A DNA stretch of 64,000 bases from Beroe ovata (Eukaryota > Ctenophora > Nuda > Beroida > Beroidae), in assembly GCA_946803715.1 (NCBI GenBank), contig CAMPET010000020.1:506398-570397 (forward strand). Direction: 5' to 3'. The notes under the pieces are model-generated. The model ran no database searches, was not told the DNA's origin, and was given only the letters and a program-made list of their open reading frames with translations. Positions 42,201 to 54,600 of this stretch are shown here, in pieces. The position numbers were made by a program, and so were the translations under genes. Positions within the stretch are counted from its first letter, which is position 1; each line of letters starts with the position of its first letter.

Positions 42201-43265
42201 ATTGTTGATGTAAATTTGCTTTCTCCATATCTATTCGAAATAAGGTAGAAGCATGTCTAAAAGCGTATCTATGATAATCGCGTAAGTATTTTTCAACCTC
42301 GAAGTATGCCTGTCTAGTATGGGTCTTGTTTTGTCCTCCATTAGATCTTTATGTCGTTTTCCCTAAAGTTTTAATGTCAATTGTCTATTCAATCTTTGGT
42401 TTGAATCGGAACTTCTGTTATCTATCCAGGCGTGAGCTCGGCCGACTCTGTCAGTTTTGTATGATTCTCTGTAAGCTGGGTAATGGGTATTCCGTACTCC
42501 TTAGGTATTCCACAACTCTCCACTCATCATAGCACGGACAGCTGATGTCTCAACTCAACTTTAGCCGTTTCTGCTTGTTGACCTAATTGACTTTGATATT
42601 TTTTAGCTTGTCATGCAACACCTTATTGCCTTATTATCTGTTTATAGTCGATTAGGAAAGTGTTTCTTATGATTGAGCTAATGAGCCTGGATGTAGGTTA
42701 ATTGAATTATCTGATGGATCAAGAGATGCTTGTTCTGTTATTTCCACAACATCTCCTAGTCACGATGGCAGCTGTGTTACCATGGTAACTGTTTTACCAT
42801 TGAGACGCATCTTGGAGTGTTATCATGAATCATTATAACGCATAAAGTGTTACCAAAGAACATTTGAACAGAATATCATGGCACAACCCTCCACGGAACA
42901 CAGTAGAATTATTGAAGTGGTCAGTTTCAAAAGATAACTTTTGCTGCTTTTTCACGAAAAAGATGAGTCCATTATCATTTGCTCATCATTATAATAGTTC
43001 TCTTTTTCTTCAAATAAAATGATAATACTCCCTCTCCTTCTCTCTCCCTCCTTATCTGCATCACGCTTTCGTATATATTGCGATCAGGAAATATTATATC
43101 AAAGCATGGTGTGAGGCAACTATTATAATTCGAATCTAGACCCCCTCTTTTTTCAGAGCAGTGGGATATTATATTTGATGATATCTATCAAGGAGCAATA
43201 TAATGTTTCTTTTCCTCTTGAGAGAAGTTGTGGCAGTGCAGCTTATCGAGGCCTCAATGGGAAAG

Positions 43266-43340
43266 GGGCGCTTCCCAGACCCCCCCCTATTTCTATGGGG
43301 GAGGGGGTGTTTCCAGGACCCCCTTGGATACGCCCTTAAG
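43266..43340. repeat. Possible transposon end with C/G-rich palindrome
   Basis: A run of C (CAGACCCCCCCC) is followed by the inverse G run (ATGGGGGAGGGGG), then CCAGGACCCCCTTGGATACG. Such 'ACCCCC...GGATACGCCC' ends are familiar from transposons in marine invertebrate genomes (my recollection, not a search). No coding sequence. Confidence 0.4.
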
Positions 43341-45356
43341 CAATGAAAGACTGCAGTGACACGGACATCATAAATGGGGCATCTGTTCCGTACAACGTGA
43401 TCATTGGAAATCTAAATTGGTTGATAAGATGAATTCATGATTGATGTTTGAGATTTCATGCGAATTTCAACTCTTCAAACGCCCCGTTTCGATAACTTCT
43501 GCTCTTATATGATATATCAGAAGTATCAATCGTCAATCGATTCGGTTAACAACAATACGGCTATTATCATCGGCAGGCTATCTCTTGAATGGCGTTTATT
43601 TTGCACTTCACTGCCGTTTCCCACCTGTTACATCTTTACATCAAGATATGATATAATTGTCATAGTAGACAATAAATACTGATTTATACTACTCTTCTCT
43701 AGAGATATGATCTCAATTAGAAAGTCATTATCTTAGGGTATTGAAGGGTTTATATGTTTTTAGCCAAGATAATTGATTATGTTTTCGTTGGGTTTTGAGA
43801 ATCTTCAATTCCCCCCTCCCTGAAGTCAGCTGTTTGAGGATTTCGCCACTGCCGGTAACTATTATTGAGGTTTATCTCCTCGATAGCAGCGTGTCCGTGT
43901 GATCATGAAACATGCCAGTTGTTCATTTGGAGCCACAACGACATAGTAGCAACCTTAAATTTGTTATTCTTGAACTTAAATTGCCGTTCAGAAATTTCAC
44001 CCCAATCCCGAAATCACTCCTTCATTAATATCAGCATGGTATTTAGAAGTTTAGAAACAATATATATTATTCAGATTTCAGACCATTCTCACTTCGCTGG
44101 AGCCACGCTCTATCTATATATAACTAGATTTACTAAATGGCATATAAATTACAAAGTGGCAATTTATAATCTGATGGAGGGTTGAAGCCCGCGTATATTA
44201 ACATTTGTATATACCGAAACTTTCTATCTCATAAGGGGAACACATACCTATGCTATATATGTTGTTGCACGACAAGTTTCTCAAAATGAGCGGACATTCG
44301 TCCCGCTATCTTATTAACCCAATTATTATGCCGTATGGGTAGCGATCACGTGACCCTAGGGGAAGTAATGGTTTTAAGAAATTTGACCAGTCCGAATGAG
44401 GTCAGGGTATGTATTAACGGTAAAACAAAGGCGATAGACATTAGCACGCAAATAGTCTCGCTAGTCACATCCCCCCGCCAATCATCGCTTACCTACCCCT
44501 CCTCCGTGGCGTCCAATTGGCTGACGCAGGTCACGTGCTCACGCGTTGCTAGACACGTGTTGTTATGGCTACACACGTGGAATAGCACCACCAATCACGA
44601 AGCCCGGTAACGAACTAAGTAGGTCAATAAAAGAAGACGCTTCTTCTACAGCGATATATTTGAGGTGAAGGTTGAAAGCAGGGTCACGTGACCTTTTAGC
44701 GGGGACAAACAAACCAGTACGAGCATTGCTGCGCGCAGGGGTAACTATAGTGTTACGTGAACGCGTTGCGAATTAATTTAGTTTTGTTTTAATGCATGCT
44801 GCCCCGGCTTAGGGGTATAGAATCGTGGCTCCGCGATAGCGCATGTGTTCGCAGATCGCCATTTTCCTGACTCCACGGTCCCCCTCCCCTCTTATACCAA
44901 TTCCATTACTTGTTCAGTCAGCTGCTGAACATATCATTATGGGCTGCGTGACCTCAAGCGGTATCAGATCTGCGTTTTAGGTGGTTTTTGTTGTCTTCAT
45001 TTCTAAGTTTTCATTTTTGATGTGTAGCTCGCGTTACCCTTTGTATGGGTTTGATTTCGATCGAATAATGACTATATCATGTCCGTTAAATGGTCACATT
45101 ATCTCCTCGTTTTTTTCGCAAAATATAAGATTCTTTCTTACAATATAAGTGTAAACTGTCTAAACTTGTGTTCTTACCTTTGACTGCGACTATCATGAAC
45201 TTAACCATCGTAATTTTTCAATTTTTCACTGAATTGCAGCATTTTCTCCAAATGAGTAACACATACCTGCTCATTCATGAGAAATTCACTTGTAGGACAA
45301 ACGTTACATTATCTGGTTGATTCATTGCCTCATTCTGAAATCCCTATAATTCTGAG

Positions 45357-48300
45357 ATGCCTAATTCTGAAATGTTTTCCAGATTCAATAGTTCAATGTC
45401 ACACAGTGCAGCTCTGGGAAACGTGCAGGGACTCCTATCGAGTATGACAGCAGGACTAACCTCTAGCGGACTAACAACAAGTGGACTAACAACAAGCGGA
45501 CTAACCAGCATGAGCAGTACTCTCAACAGCAGTCCGCTCAAAGCTGAGGTTAGATCCTTTTCTCGTCGCATGTGTAGTGAGAAATGAGAATGAGCTTTGA
45601 TAATGAGTTTTGTGTGACTCTTTTAGATTTCGTGTTGTAGTCATGACAACATTGAATGTTCACCATTGTTCAATGAGAGAGGTGCGTCGTGATCCAAAAT
45701 AGGGCGTGGTCAAGTCTCACTCTTCTTATCTATTCCGGTATACCGTATAATGTAGTCCACATATTTCTGTCCAGTACTATTTTGGACAGAGAGAACGTGC
45801 ACTGTCTTGCATCACCATGACAACGTACACACAGGACGGGCAACACATGGCGCTATTCCCCACGGCACTAGCACAGCACCTCACCCAATACAGTCCTGGT
45901 GGTGGTGGTGGTGGCATCCTACCCAACAGTGCTCTCATGAAGAAAGCTCGGAAACGGGCACCCAACTGGAGCAACGAGGAACAGGCTTGTTTGGTGAGTC
46001 ATCTCAAGATTGCTGAATTTCTGATAGATAAGCATCTATAGATGTGACAAAGTGAAACAGCCGTTGTTAGAGAGTCATAATTCTTGATCTGATGATCTCT
46101 CATATGACTTTTACAAAGCACCCCAATACTTAAACTATAAATGTTGAATCGATAGTTGAATTGATAGTTTTATGGTCACCGGTAGGCCGATATCTGGAAT
46201 TCCCAAGTGGGGGACTGAGATCGACAGTACCGGTGACCAGAAATTCTATTGATTCTTCTCGTTGTGATGAGCCAGTCAATAAGCGATGTGTTGCTAGTCG
46301 ATAGCCATGAGCCACAGCTAATGCTGAACACATGTTGTCACATGAAGTGCTCACACTTCACCCTATTCCTCACTATGTTTATAATCAGGTGAGTATTTGG
46401 TCAGCACCCGACATGCAGGAGAAATTCAAGAAGGCCACACGGAAGTGGCCTCTCTGGGAGGAAATGGGAAAGATGTTGGAGAGAGCAGGATTCTACGGCC
46501 GGGACGCTAAACAGTGCGAGGCACTCATGCATCGGTGAGTGTGAAGTGAGTGCAGTGAGTAGAGTGCGAAGTAGTGGGGTCATAGTAGGGTGCGGTCCAT
46601 GGGTATGGGGTTATAGCTTTGTAAATAGGGTCCGGCGACATGTTTTCTGTTTGCAAAGAGTTGATTTCCTCGCATATTCTTGGTCCAGTTTAGCATAACT
46701 TGAATCGCTTTTACAGAGTAACGGGGCGTGAATAACTTCTTCCAGATTTATAAGTCGGTCGAGTCTTTTTCATGAGACCCATCATTTTGTGAAATACTTC
46801 AAATCACGTGACACACCAATACTAACACTCGAAAATGTGTCAAACGCACGTTTCCAAGAAACTGTCAATCACGTGACTATTTTACATCCGTCACGTGATG
46901 TTCATAATTCATTCCCAATGTACGCAACATATTATGAGCTTTGTTTAATCACCTTCTCGCTTGATAATTAGTTATAATAGTCTCGTCTCTGCTTTTGTAA
47001 AGGACGAAAACGTGCTCGCATGTCACGTGGGGTTTGTCAAGTAGAATAAATATGCAAAGTTCTCGACAGCATAATTATATGACGTGAGGGGGAGTGTCGT
47101 TTATGAAAACTTGTTTCAGAACATCAGCAAAAAACATGGTTCTATAATAATTAATAACCCACAACTCACACAAACCTAGACAAACACAGACCATAACACC
47201 AAAACGCACACACACACACACACACAAACACACAAACACTCACACACACACACACACACACACACTCATACCGGAGTGCGTGTGTGTTTTATCCTCCCTC
47301 ACTGAACTAAGCTATAAATATGAGCAATCTGTTAATCCCCCTCACTAATGGGTAAGAAAATCTGTACTCCATCAGAGTCTAGTTATAATTTATTTTCCCC
47401 GAGAACCACTCGAAAAAAGCTGTTTTTCTAAACCAACGCCCGACTACGCTGGTACAGTATGTGTACCAGTATTCCCTATGATGAACGTAGGTCAATCTGT
47501 GCTGACTGTTGGTACACTAGTCAGCACAACTTTATTGTTGGGATTGAATGTATTTTGGGGGATATAGAATCGTGATCAGCGGATATTAGCCGAACGTGGG
47601 GATCAAAAGTGAGATTATGGTTATCCAGCAGGGCTTGAGTCGATGGATCCGTTCGCTAGATAAGACTTAGATAGGACTCTTAGATAAGAGTCTAAGAGTT
47701 CTGATTCATATTCTCTTTCGACTCAATATCAATCATTGAATCGCGAGAAAACAATAGGTACTTTGAGCACTCTGGGAATTGGGATTGGTCTATATAGTAT
47801 GGTCATGAACATACATTCTATAGTCTGACTTCTTCCCATCTTTAGCATTCGTAGGGTGCACTGTTTTGATATGTATGCATTTGAAATGCGATTGTTCTGC
47901 GATGTTGTAAGATTTCTGATGGTCAGACGTGCTGTGTAATTATAAGAGGGCATCTTAAGGTCTTCGTATTGCACAAAACAAGTTAACAAGTCGTACAGAA
48001 TAGCGACAGTTAACATATGTGTTCCCCTCCTTATCTCTATTAATAAAGTAGTTTGGTCTACTTGTCAGGTACTTATGAACATACTCAGGAACATGTCAAC
48101 TTTCTGTCATGAAAAATTGGTCATCTGAACGCGGCCAGCGCTTGAGGATTTCATACTTTGGATCGGGGCGCTGACCCCTTAACAAATGATGACCATACTT
48201 CATTGCTCCTCTACCGACAATTGATACATTATGCAACATCCCAACATGAGACCGAGCTTATTAACTTACACACTCTCACGATTTATCACGATTTATCACG

Positions 48301-51300
48301 TACCCAGCTTTCTCCTTGAGTCACTGCCTGTCCCCGATTTAGCCCTTTCAAAAACACGATCTCTAACGGTTATCTCCCCAACCCAACACACACTGTTTTC
48401 ATCTCACACGTGTCTCACTTATTGCCTGTCTCGCACTTACCGACCACACTTACCTATTATGTATCACACTTGTCGACCACACTTGCCTATTATATTTCAC
48501 ACTGTCGACCCCACCTACCTACTTTATTTCACACTGTCGACCACACTTTCCTACTTTATTTCACACTGTCGACCCCAGGTTGAAGAGCACATACTACCGC
48601 TGTGTGAACCACAACCGCCAGCCGGGCAATGAGCCCCAGTACTGCGCTTTCTACGGGGAAATAGATGCAGTTCTCAGTCAGAAAGACGCTTGCAAGGTAA
48701 ATTCATTCATTTATTGAATTCATTGAGTTAGACTGGCTTCCTGTAGGACCCTCTGTAGGGCCCTTGCCAGTCGCCATGCCATATTTCTTTGAATGGACAT
48801 GCATAATGAGCGTCTTTTTTGAATGACGGAGATCTCATTATGCGAAAGTTTAGAAGTTATACGAAAGTTTAGAAGTTAAGCTCTTGAGTCCTAATTCGGC
48901 ATGTGCAGATCTTCTGCTGTAAAATCATAATCATATAGCTCGGTACCTAATGGATCCGGACATCCCAAGCCCTTCGTTCGTTAAGTAAAACCTGGATGTG
49001 CACGTCACAAGATATGAGAATTAATATGCCGGACATTGGCCACGCTATAAGAGGGACATAAGAGTAGTATATATTGCTTTGCATGAGCTATCCGACAATA
49101 GACGCCAGTCCCAACAAAAGATAGATTAGCGCTAGACACTAGACGGGATTAGATTACTAATGATTTACACAATGGATTCGTAATTGCAATATATGCCGGA
49201 TCTAAAAGCACCCGTGCGTGCCACAAGCAGAACTCACTTCTAAACAGTGAAGCTTGTCTTCGATTGACTACGCGCTCGATTGCTCTTGTCTTTTAGTCCT
49301 CGCTTCGACTGTTCTTGACTCGGACTGATCGTACTGATGACCGTTGTTCTCTTCCTGATCATTATGGTGATGACAACATCACAGTATGATGTCATGTCAG
49401 ACCATCTCACATCCAAGTCTGATACTTTACACCAATGCAGTCACCATAGTTCAGAGTCGGATCGTGAATTAGTGTCGGCAAAGTCTGGATCGTTGGTAGT
49501 CGGTGGTCTGTTTAACATTGGTAAACCTGACCAGGACGAACCGCTGTTGTGTAACCGTACCGGAATAACCTCCTTGTTCTACGTCCAGAAAGCCCTCATT
49601 TTTCGCTACCTCCTCGACAATGCCGGTCCCCAATTTGAGAGGGATTTCAACCTGACTCTGGGATACGAGCTCTATGACACCTGCTCGAGTTACGTCATAG
49701 CAAGTCAAGTGGCAGCGAGACTTGCTCAAAATGATAGAGTTGTGGGTGTTGCCGGCACGGACATCAAACATCTCATCAAGCAACCCGCCCTGCAGACGAC
49801 AGCGTTCCAAATCCCGACATTCGTCTATCTGTACAACGATGAGGAGCTCATGGATGCGTCCCGATATCCCAGCCTCTTCTCCCTCATCGACACAGAGACA
49901 GCAGAGGCAAGGAGCATTGTGCAGTTTCTGAACGTGATGGACTACACCTACATGGATATATGGTATCACCCGTTCTCCCAGCAGATGGCAGAGTACATAT
50001 ACCACAACTATACCAGGAGTAGGGGGTGTGGCCGAATAGCACAAGTTCACAAGTCGGGGGACATTGGCACCATCGTGGACACTTACAACAAGACTTCCGG
50101 AGAACCATCCGATGTCCAGCTTATTCTATCTAACAATATCGCCACTACCGAGGCTATGCTGAGACACATGGTTAATGACCTGGGGTTCAGGGATAAGATT
50201 TACATTCTAGGGTATTCTGTCGGCCGAGAGAAGTATTTAGACAGATTTAAAGAGGTTCTGACTCACGATAAAGCTGGGAGTAGCACGTTGATCCTCCCGA
50301 TTCCTGACCTCACAAACACGGAATCTGAGGTGGAAGCCATTGAAAATGTGTTTGATGTAAACTGGGATGAGCTGTCTCGAGATGAGCTAGATGAGCTGTA
50401 TTCTCAAGTTCTGTCGATTAGGAGGAACAAGGGTCAAGAGTACCTCGTTTCTAACTGGATTCCTCATGTGGTAGGAGGATTTGAGATTCTCATCCAGTCA
50501 CTCCACGAAACTCTATCCCAATCTCACAACCTGAGCAGCTTGCTATCGTGTCCCTTGGACTTTAGGAGAGAAATTTATCGGACGATAACAAGAGAAAACC
50601 GGACAATCCATATCGAAGATCCCTTCCTCTCAGCTGATCTACAACTAAAAAACAGGACACTTGGCACGGGATACAAACTGGGAGTCTATCGCTCGGATAC
50701 CGGTCTCTATGAAACCCTTGGCAGGACTTTTCCCGACTCAATCTCTATCACAAACACGGGTCTGATGGATGATATATCTGCCACTCACAGACGACAATGT
50801 TCTGAGCCATGTGTACCAGGGACTTACAGACTCTTTGAAGAGAGAACACTGAAACACTTGACCTGTTGCTGGGAATGTGTGAGGTGCCCGGTCAACCATT
50901 ACAGCACGGCGGAGAACCAGAATGTCTGTTTCGAGTGTGAACTGTCTGAAGAGTCCAACATAAACAAGACAGGGTGTATCAATACCACTGAGACTTATAT
51001 CCACCCTAGCTCTACCATGTTTATTATTGGCGCCACCTTTGCGCCATGTGGCTTCCTCATGGTTATACTTTTTGTTGCTGTTATCATGTTAAACGAGAAG
51101 CAGCCCGTGATCAAAGCCTCGGATCCAGCTTATCTGTACACCGTGTTGCTTAGTCTCTCGATAGGTTATGCCCTGAGTTTCATACCGCTAGTGAAACCCT
51201 CGCCCAACAGTTGCACTTTAGAGTATCTCATTTTCATCCTCTTTGCAACCCTCATAACTATCAACCTTCTCTTCAAGTGCTTGAAGATCTATCAAATCTT

Positions 51301-52508
51301 CGTCGCTTCAAAGAATTTCCGTAGGCCAAGCTTAGGGAAGTTCCTGAAAAAGTCAGGGCAGGCCGGTCTCAACATATCTGCCCTGTGTTTGAATGGCTCG
51401 CTCCTGCTCCTTGACCAACTCAATGACAGTGAATTGAGTTGGGGTTTCCATAGGGTCCAATACAAAGCCCATGATCCCGTTCATCTGATGTGCCTGGCAA
51501 ATAACTCAACATTCATCTTCCTACCCCTAATCGTTCCCACCGTCTGCTTCCTGGCCACTCTCTGGCTAGCACTGAAAATGAGACACTTCCCTCACAACTT
51601 CCGGGAGACACTCAACATCTTCGCTGCAACGTTTATCGTCCTCCTCTGCTCTGTCATGTTTCTGGGAGGATACACCCTATCCCCCTCTTCCATACGGTCA
51701 TTCCTCAGATGTCTGGTCTTGCAGATCACAGCCACAGCATTCCTCACATGTCTCTTCATACCCAAGATAGTGGTGCTACTGAGGAATGGAGTGAGTGAGG
51801 AAGAGGAAAGGAGGAATTTGGACAAGCAGGTACAGAGGTACTCCTCGAGCAGGCCCAATGTTGGCATTGTTGCACCAGTGGTGACGTAGACTGCCCAAAC
51901 TTCGCAACCAGCTACTGAGGAAAGTGGTGCGCAGGGATTGTGAATTTTCCAACTGAAAGAATTATTGCTGGAGATAAACTTACCCTTTTTTAAAAGGAAT
52001 GATTTTCGTGCATTCTCTACCAGGACACTCCAAATAAACAACTCTGTATTTTCTTATTTTGAATGATAGCGCCTTAGTATTGCCTACTTGATCTATCAAA
52101 TCAACTGTGTGTCACGTATTTGGTGTTGCCTTGAAAATCAAATTCAATAAAAGTCTTTTCCTTAGCCTGAGGCTGCGATCTATCTCTTTTCGCTCGGATT
52201 TCATACTAAGTCCCCATTGATTACAGCTAATGGTCGCTGAATATCATTATGAGTTGATTTTTCCGATGTTCTGCATTAAAAGTCGCGCGTATAATAATAG
52301 GATACAAAGTGCTCTCTCTCGGCGAATCGAGCGCTTGACGAAGTTATTCGATGAAACAATGGGAAGCTTTTAGCAAAAACGGCAGTGAGGTGTCACGTGA
52401 CCCGTGGACTTAGCCAATGGGATCTTCCCCCCTAAATGCAGTACAAATCCATCAAATACTAGCAGAACCGTGGCTACGCATATAATAGCGAACAATGGCG
52501 TGTGTGTG

Positions 52509-52557
<49 letters not shown>

Positions 52558-54600
52558 TTGTTTNNNNNNNNNNNNNNNNNNNNNNNNNNNNNNNNTGTGT
52601 GTGTGTGAGCGGTTTTTGTACTGTCCGCCGCGCGCTACGTTCATTGCTCGGTGTACGAGGTGTTAGATATTATACAATGCCTACCGCCTCCCTTTTCTCC
52701 TCCTTGCTCTATCTTATACTCATTATGCCATCTTAAAGCCAAAAACAACGGATGGACTTGGTTTTTATTGAGATACTGGGGGTTCTAGTTGGAGCTGACC
52801 CTGATGAAAAAACTCATCTCAAACTATTATCTCGTTTTATCGGGACCATAGTGATACCCAAACTCTTATAAATGCTCGATAATAGACCCCATTGTGAATG
52901 TTGCTCATCTTACAATGAGAGTTGCGGTGAGAGCTTCAGTCCATGTAATGGAAGAGCGGGAGTGCATAGCGCTGTGGTTCTCAAAGAGATAGATATGCAC
53001 GACAATTACAACTCTCGTACTTTATCATATCAAGAAGACCAATAGTATACCGATATTGCTTACTGTCATCTCATTCTCACCCCTCCCCCAATTCAGAGTT
53101 ATGTTGAGAGTGACGAGGAATCCCGCATCAGTGACGGAGACCTGGTGTTGGAGGGTGACAGAATGGACACGGACCCCGATCAGAAACTGGTGACTCCGGT
53201 AACAGCTGGTACCCCCGTTACCAAGATACCATGCTCCAGTCTCAATAACACCAGCCAGGACCATCTGAAGCAGTTCGTGGAGCAGCTTGCTGAGTCTCAG
53301 CTGCAGGGCCAGTTTAGGGCTGGCTACCCTGCCTCATTACTTGTGAGTAAAATCCCGTGTGATTTCACTTGGACACGTGTGTCTATGGAGTTTGTCACGT
53401 TATCGAAAACGTGTTTTCACTTTCAGCCAATCACGACGCTCTCTGACGGAAAGATGAGTTCGGTTGACTACGGCTCGCTCATGAAGCTCCTCAAAGCAGA
53501 AACGATCACTTCTACTTCCCTCAAAACATCACCCAAGATGGCAGACAGCACAACCATGAGGTACACCATGACAATTGCGTGACAGATCACGTGATAGCGT
53601 GACACGTCACGTGATAAATCAAAATGATGATCATTCTTCCTTTTTGACCCCCTCTCCTCCCCAGTTCTCCCGGTGGCAAGACAACCGTACCCTCGACAAT
53701 GTTACCCAACATGGCCAGCCCTCCCATGAGTTTACCTCGGACATCACAGAATAACAAGCGGGCACGCCCTGGATCACCTATTAACGGCCCTGGCAACATA
53801 TCTGACGAGTACATTCAGGTATGGGAATTGAAACTGTGGAAAATGCAGCACCTGGTTATTTCAGGGATATCAATGTAGATGACACTCTCTTATCAATACC
53901 TCCCTCCTTCAGCTATCGCAGAACCTCCTCAACCACTCACAGTTGCAAGCTCTAAACGCGGTCTCTGCCGTGCCACCGAAACTCCCCTATTCATCGCTCC
54001 AGGATCTGAAACTTCTCAACCGATCATCGTCAGGACCAGTTACGGGGCACAACCCCCTCCATAATGGGGTTCCGGGGGCCACTGTGACGTCACATGATTT
54101 GGACAGACTTTGTGCCAATATCACAGGTAAAAACTGTCTTCCGTGCAGATTCAACACGAACTAGTAACGAAAATATTCAACAAGTAACGAATATGCAATT
54201 GGCGCAGCCTTGAGTTTACAACTCTACTCTATTTTACTTATCGGGGAATTGAATGCCTCAGATAAGATGCTGGAGTATTTCCAAGCTCGAGATCAAGCCT
54301 TTCTCTCGCTGAGTGAGAAGAGAATTCGGCTGGAGGAGGAGAGGGAGCGGAAACGAGTTGAGCGAGAAGCGGAGACTGAGCTGAAGCGACACCATCTTAT
54401 CGTGAAGGTAGGTGGATCATGCGTTCCGGCATTTGTGTGACTATCATACTCCCTACCCGCGTTGGGAATTTCTTACTCACGTCTTGTTGTCGCAGGTGTG
54501 TGAGTTAATGACAAAGTGTAACTCAACATTTCCCGTGATCACATCTTCTCCCTCCCCCGCTTCTTCGCCAATAAACACTCCACAAGCCAAAGACAGCTGA
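45357..54600 (+). CDS. Myb/SANT-like (trihelix-type) DNA-binding protein, ten exons, hosts the GPCR gene
   Basis: Exons: 45357-45548, 45835-45993, 46389-46534, 48579-48696, 53097-53342, 53427-53560, 53665-53818, 53913-54126, 54262-54407, 54496-54600; phases agree throughout. The product is about 537 residues. Residues 1-64 are Ser/Thr-rich with a GLT(T/S)SGLT repeat. A Gly run and a basic KKARKRA (about 100-106) follow. Residues about 108-203 form a Myb/SANT-like domain of the Myb_DNA-bind_4 type: three tryptophan-containing helices (NWSNEEQACL, IWSAPDMQ, KWPLWEEMGKML), then KQCEALMHRLKSTYYR and a C-terminal helix CAFYGEIDAVL, as in ZSCAN20/29-like proteins. The middle is Ser/Pro-rich and probably disordered. 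Residues about 455-503 form a Glu/Arg-rich coiled coil. It is likely a sequence-specific nuclear transcription factor. Upstream exons may exist. A poly(A) signal AATAAA is at 54939. Confidence 0.85.
48440..48578 (+). repeat. ~37-bp minisatellite ending in the acceptor of exon 4 of the Myb/SANT-like gene
   Basis: About four imperfect copies of a unit containing TTTCACACTGTCGACC and a TACCTACTTTA-like spacer run up to the splice acceptor GACCCCAG at 48578. The repeat therefore supplies the pyrimidine tract of the intron. Copy number change would alter the distance to the branch site. Confidence 0.75.
49337..51889 (+). CDS. Class C G-protein-coupled receptor (mGluR/GABA-B-like), intronless, nested in the Myb/SANT-like gene
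   Basis: One open frame of 850 residues. Residues 1-16 are a hydrophobic signal peptide. About 50-480 form a periplasmic-binding-like ligand domain with several N-glycosylation sites. About 488-550 form a Cys-rich linker (CSEPCVPGTYR, CCWECVRCP, CFECE) like the NCD3G region of metabotropic glutamate and related receptors. About 559-818 hold seven hydrophobic helices, with an extracellular Cys pair candidate, KPSPNSCTLEYLIF, and the family-like CLFIPKIVVLL at helix 7. The short cytoplasmic tail is Glu/Arg-rich. It would sense an amino-acid-like ligand at the plasma membrane; the ligand is not predictable. The Cys-rich domain favours an mGluR-type ancestry over GABA-B. It has its own start and stop and lies in the sense orientation inside intron 4 (48697-53096), with no intron of its own. 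Confidence 0.93.
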   Translation: MTVVLFLIIMVMTTSQYDVMSDHLTSKSDTLHQCSHHSSESDRELVSAKSGSLVVGGLFNIGKPDQDEPLLCNRTGITSLFYVQKALIFRYLLDNAGPQFERDFNLTLGYELYDTCSSYVIASQVAARLAQNDRVVGVAGTDIKHLIKQPALQTTAFQIPTFVYLYNDEELMDASRYPSLFSLIDTETAEARSIVQFLNVMDYTYMDIWYHPFSQQMAEYIYHNYTRSRGCGRIAQVHKSGDIGTIVDTYNKTSGEPSDVQLILSNNIATTEAMLRHMVNDLGFRDKIYILGYSVGREKYLDRFKEVLTHDKAGSSTLILPIPDLTNTESEVEAIENVFDVNWDELSRDELDELYSQVLSIRRNKGQEYLVSNWIPHVVGGFEILIQSLHETLSQSHNLSSLLSCPLDFRREIYRTITRENRTIHIEDPFLSADLQLKNRTLGTGYKLGVYRSDTGLYETLGRTFPDSISITNTGLMDDISATHRRQCSEPCVPGTYRLFEERTLKHLTCCWECVRCPVNHYSTAENQNVCFECELSEESNINKTGCINTTETYIHPSSTMFIIGATFAPCGFLMVILFVAVIMLNEKQPVIKASDPAYLYTVLLSLSIGYALSFIPLVKPSPNSCTLEYLIFILFATLITINLLFKCLKIYQIFVASKNFRRPSLGKFLKKSGQAGLNISALCLNGSLLLLDQLNDSELSWGFHRVQYKAHDPVHLMCLANNSTFIFLPLIVPTVCFLATLWLALKMRHFPHNFRETLNIFAATFIVLLCSVMFLGGYTLSPSSIRSFLRCLVLQITATAFLTCLFIPKIVVLLRNGVSEEEERRNLDKQVQRYSSSRPNVGIVAPVVT
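52033..52038 (+). promoter_or_regulatory. Probable poly(A) signal of the class C GPCR gene
   Basis: AATAAA lies 144 nt after the receptor stop codon; a second AATAAA is at 52146. Both are inside the host intron, so use of either would end the receptor mRNA without affecting host splicing. Confidence 0.5.
52499..52608. repeat. (GT)n microsatellite with a 32-base N gap
   Basis: (GT)n flanks Ns at 52564-52595 within intron 4 of the Myb/SANT-like gene, downstream of the GPCR. Confidence 0.95.

Larger units (their letters stand above)
30552..45356. other. 14.8-kb gene-poor stretch
   Basis: I find no exon with recognisable similarity on either strand. The sequence is AT-rich and dotted with GTCACGTGAC-type palindromes, for example four CACGTG sites between 31619 and 31728, four between 32876 and 32970, and others near 42040, 44350 and 44530-44580. 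It also holds short tandem repeats listed separately, a (GT)n run with an N gap, and a transposon-like C-rich segment at about 43266-43340. An open stretch at about 35448-35637 has a coding-like look but no partner exon. The right part may contain the promoter and untranslated exons of the Myb/SANT-like gene. Confidence 0.5.

Noticed and set aside
49469-50050. 193-codon minus-strand frame under the GPCR ligand domain
   Set aside because: It is a shadow of the receptor reading frame, with no family resemblance or splice context.
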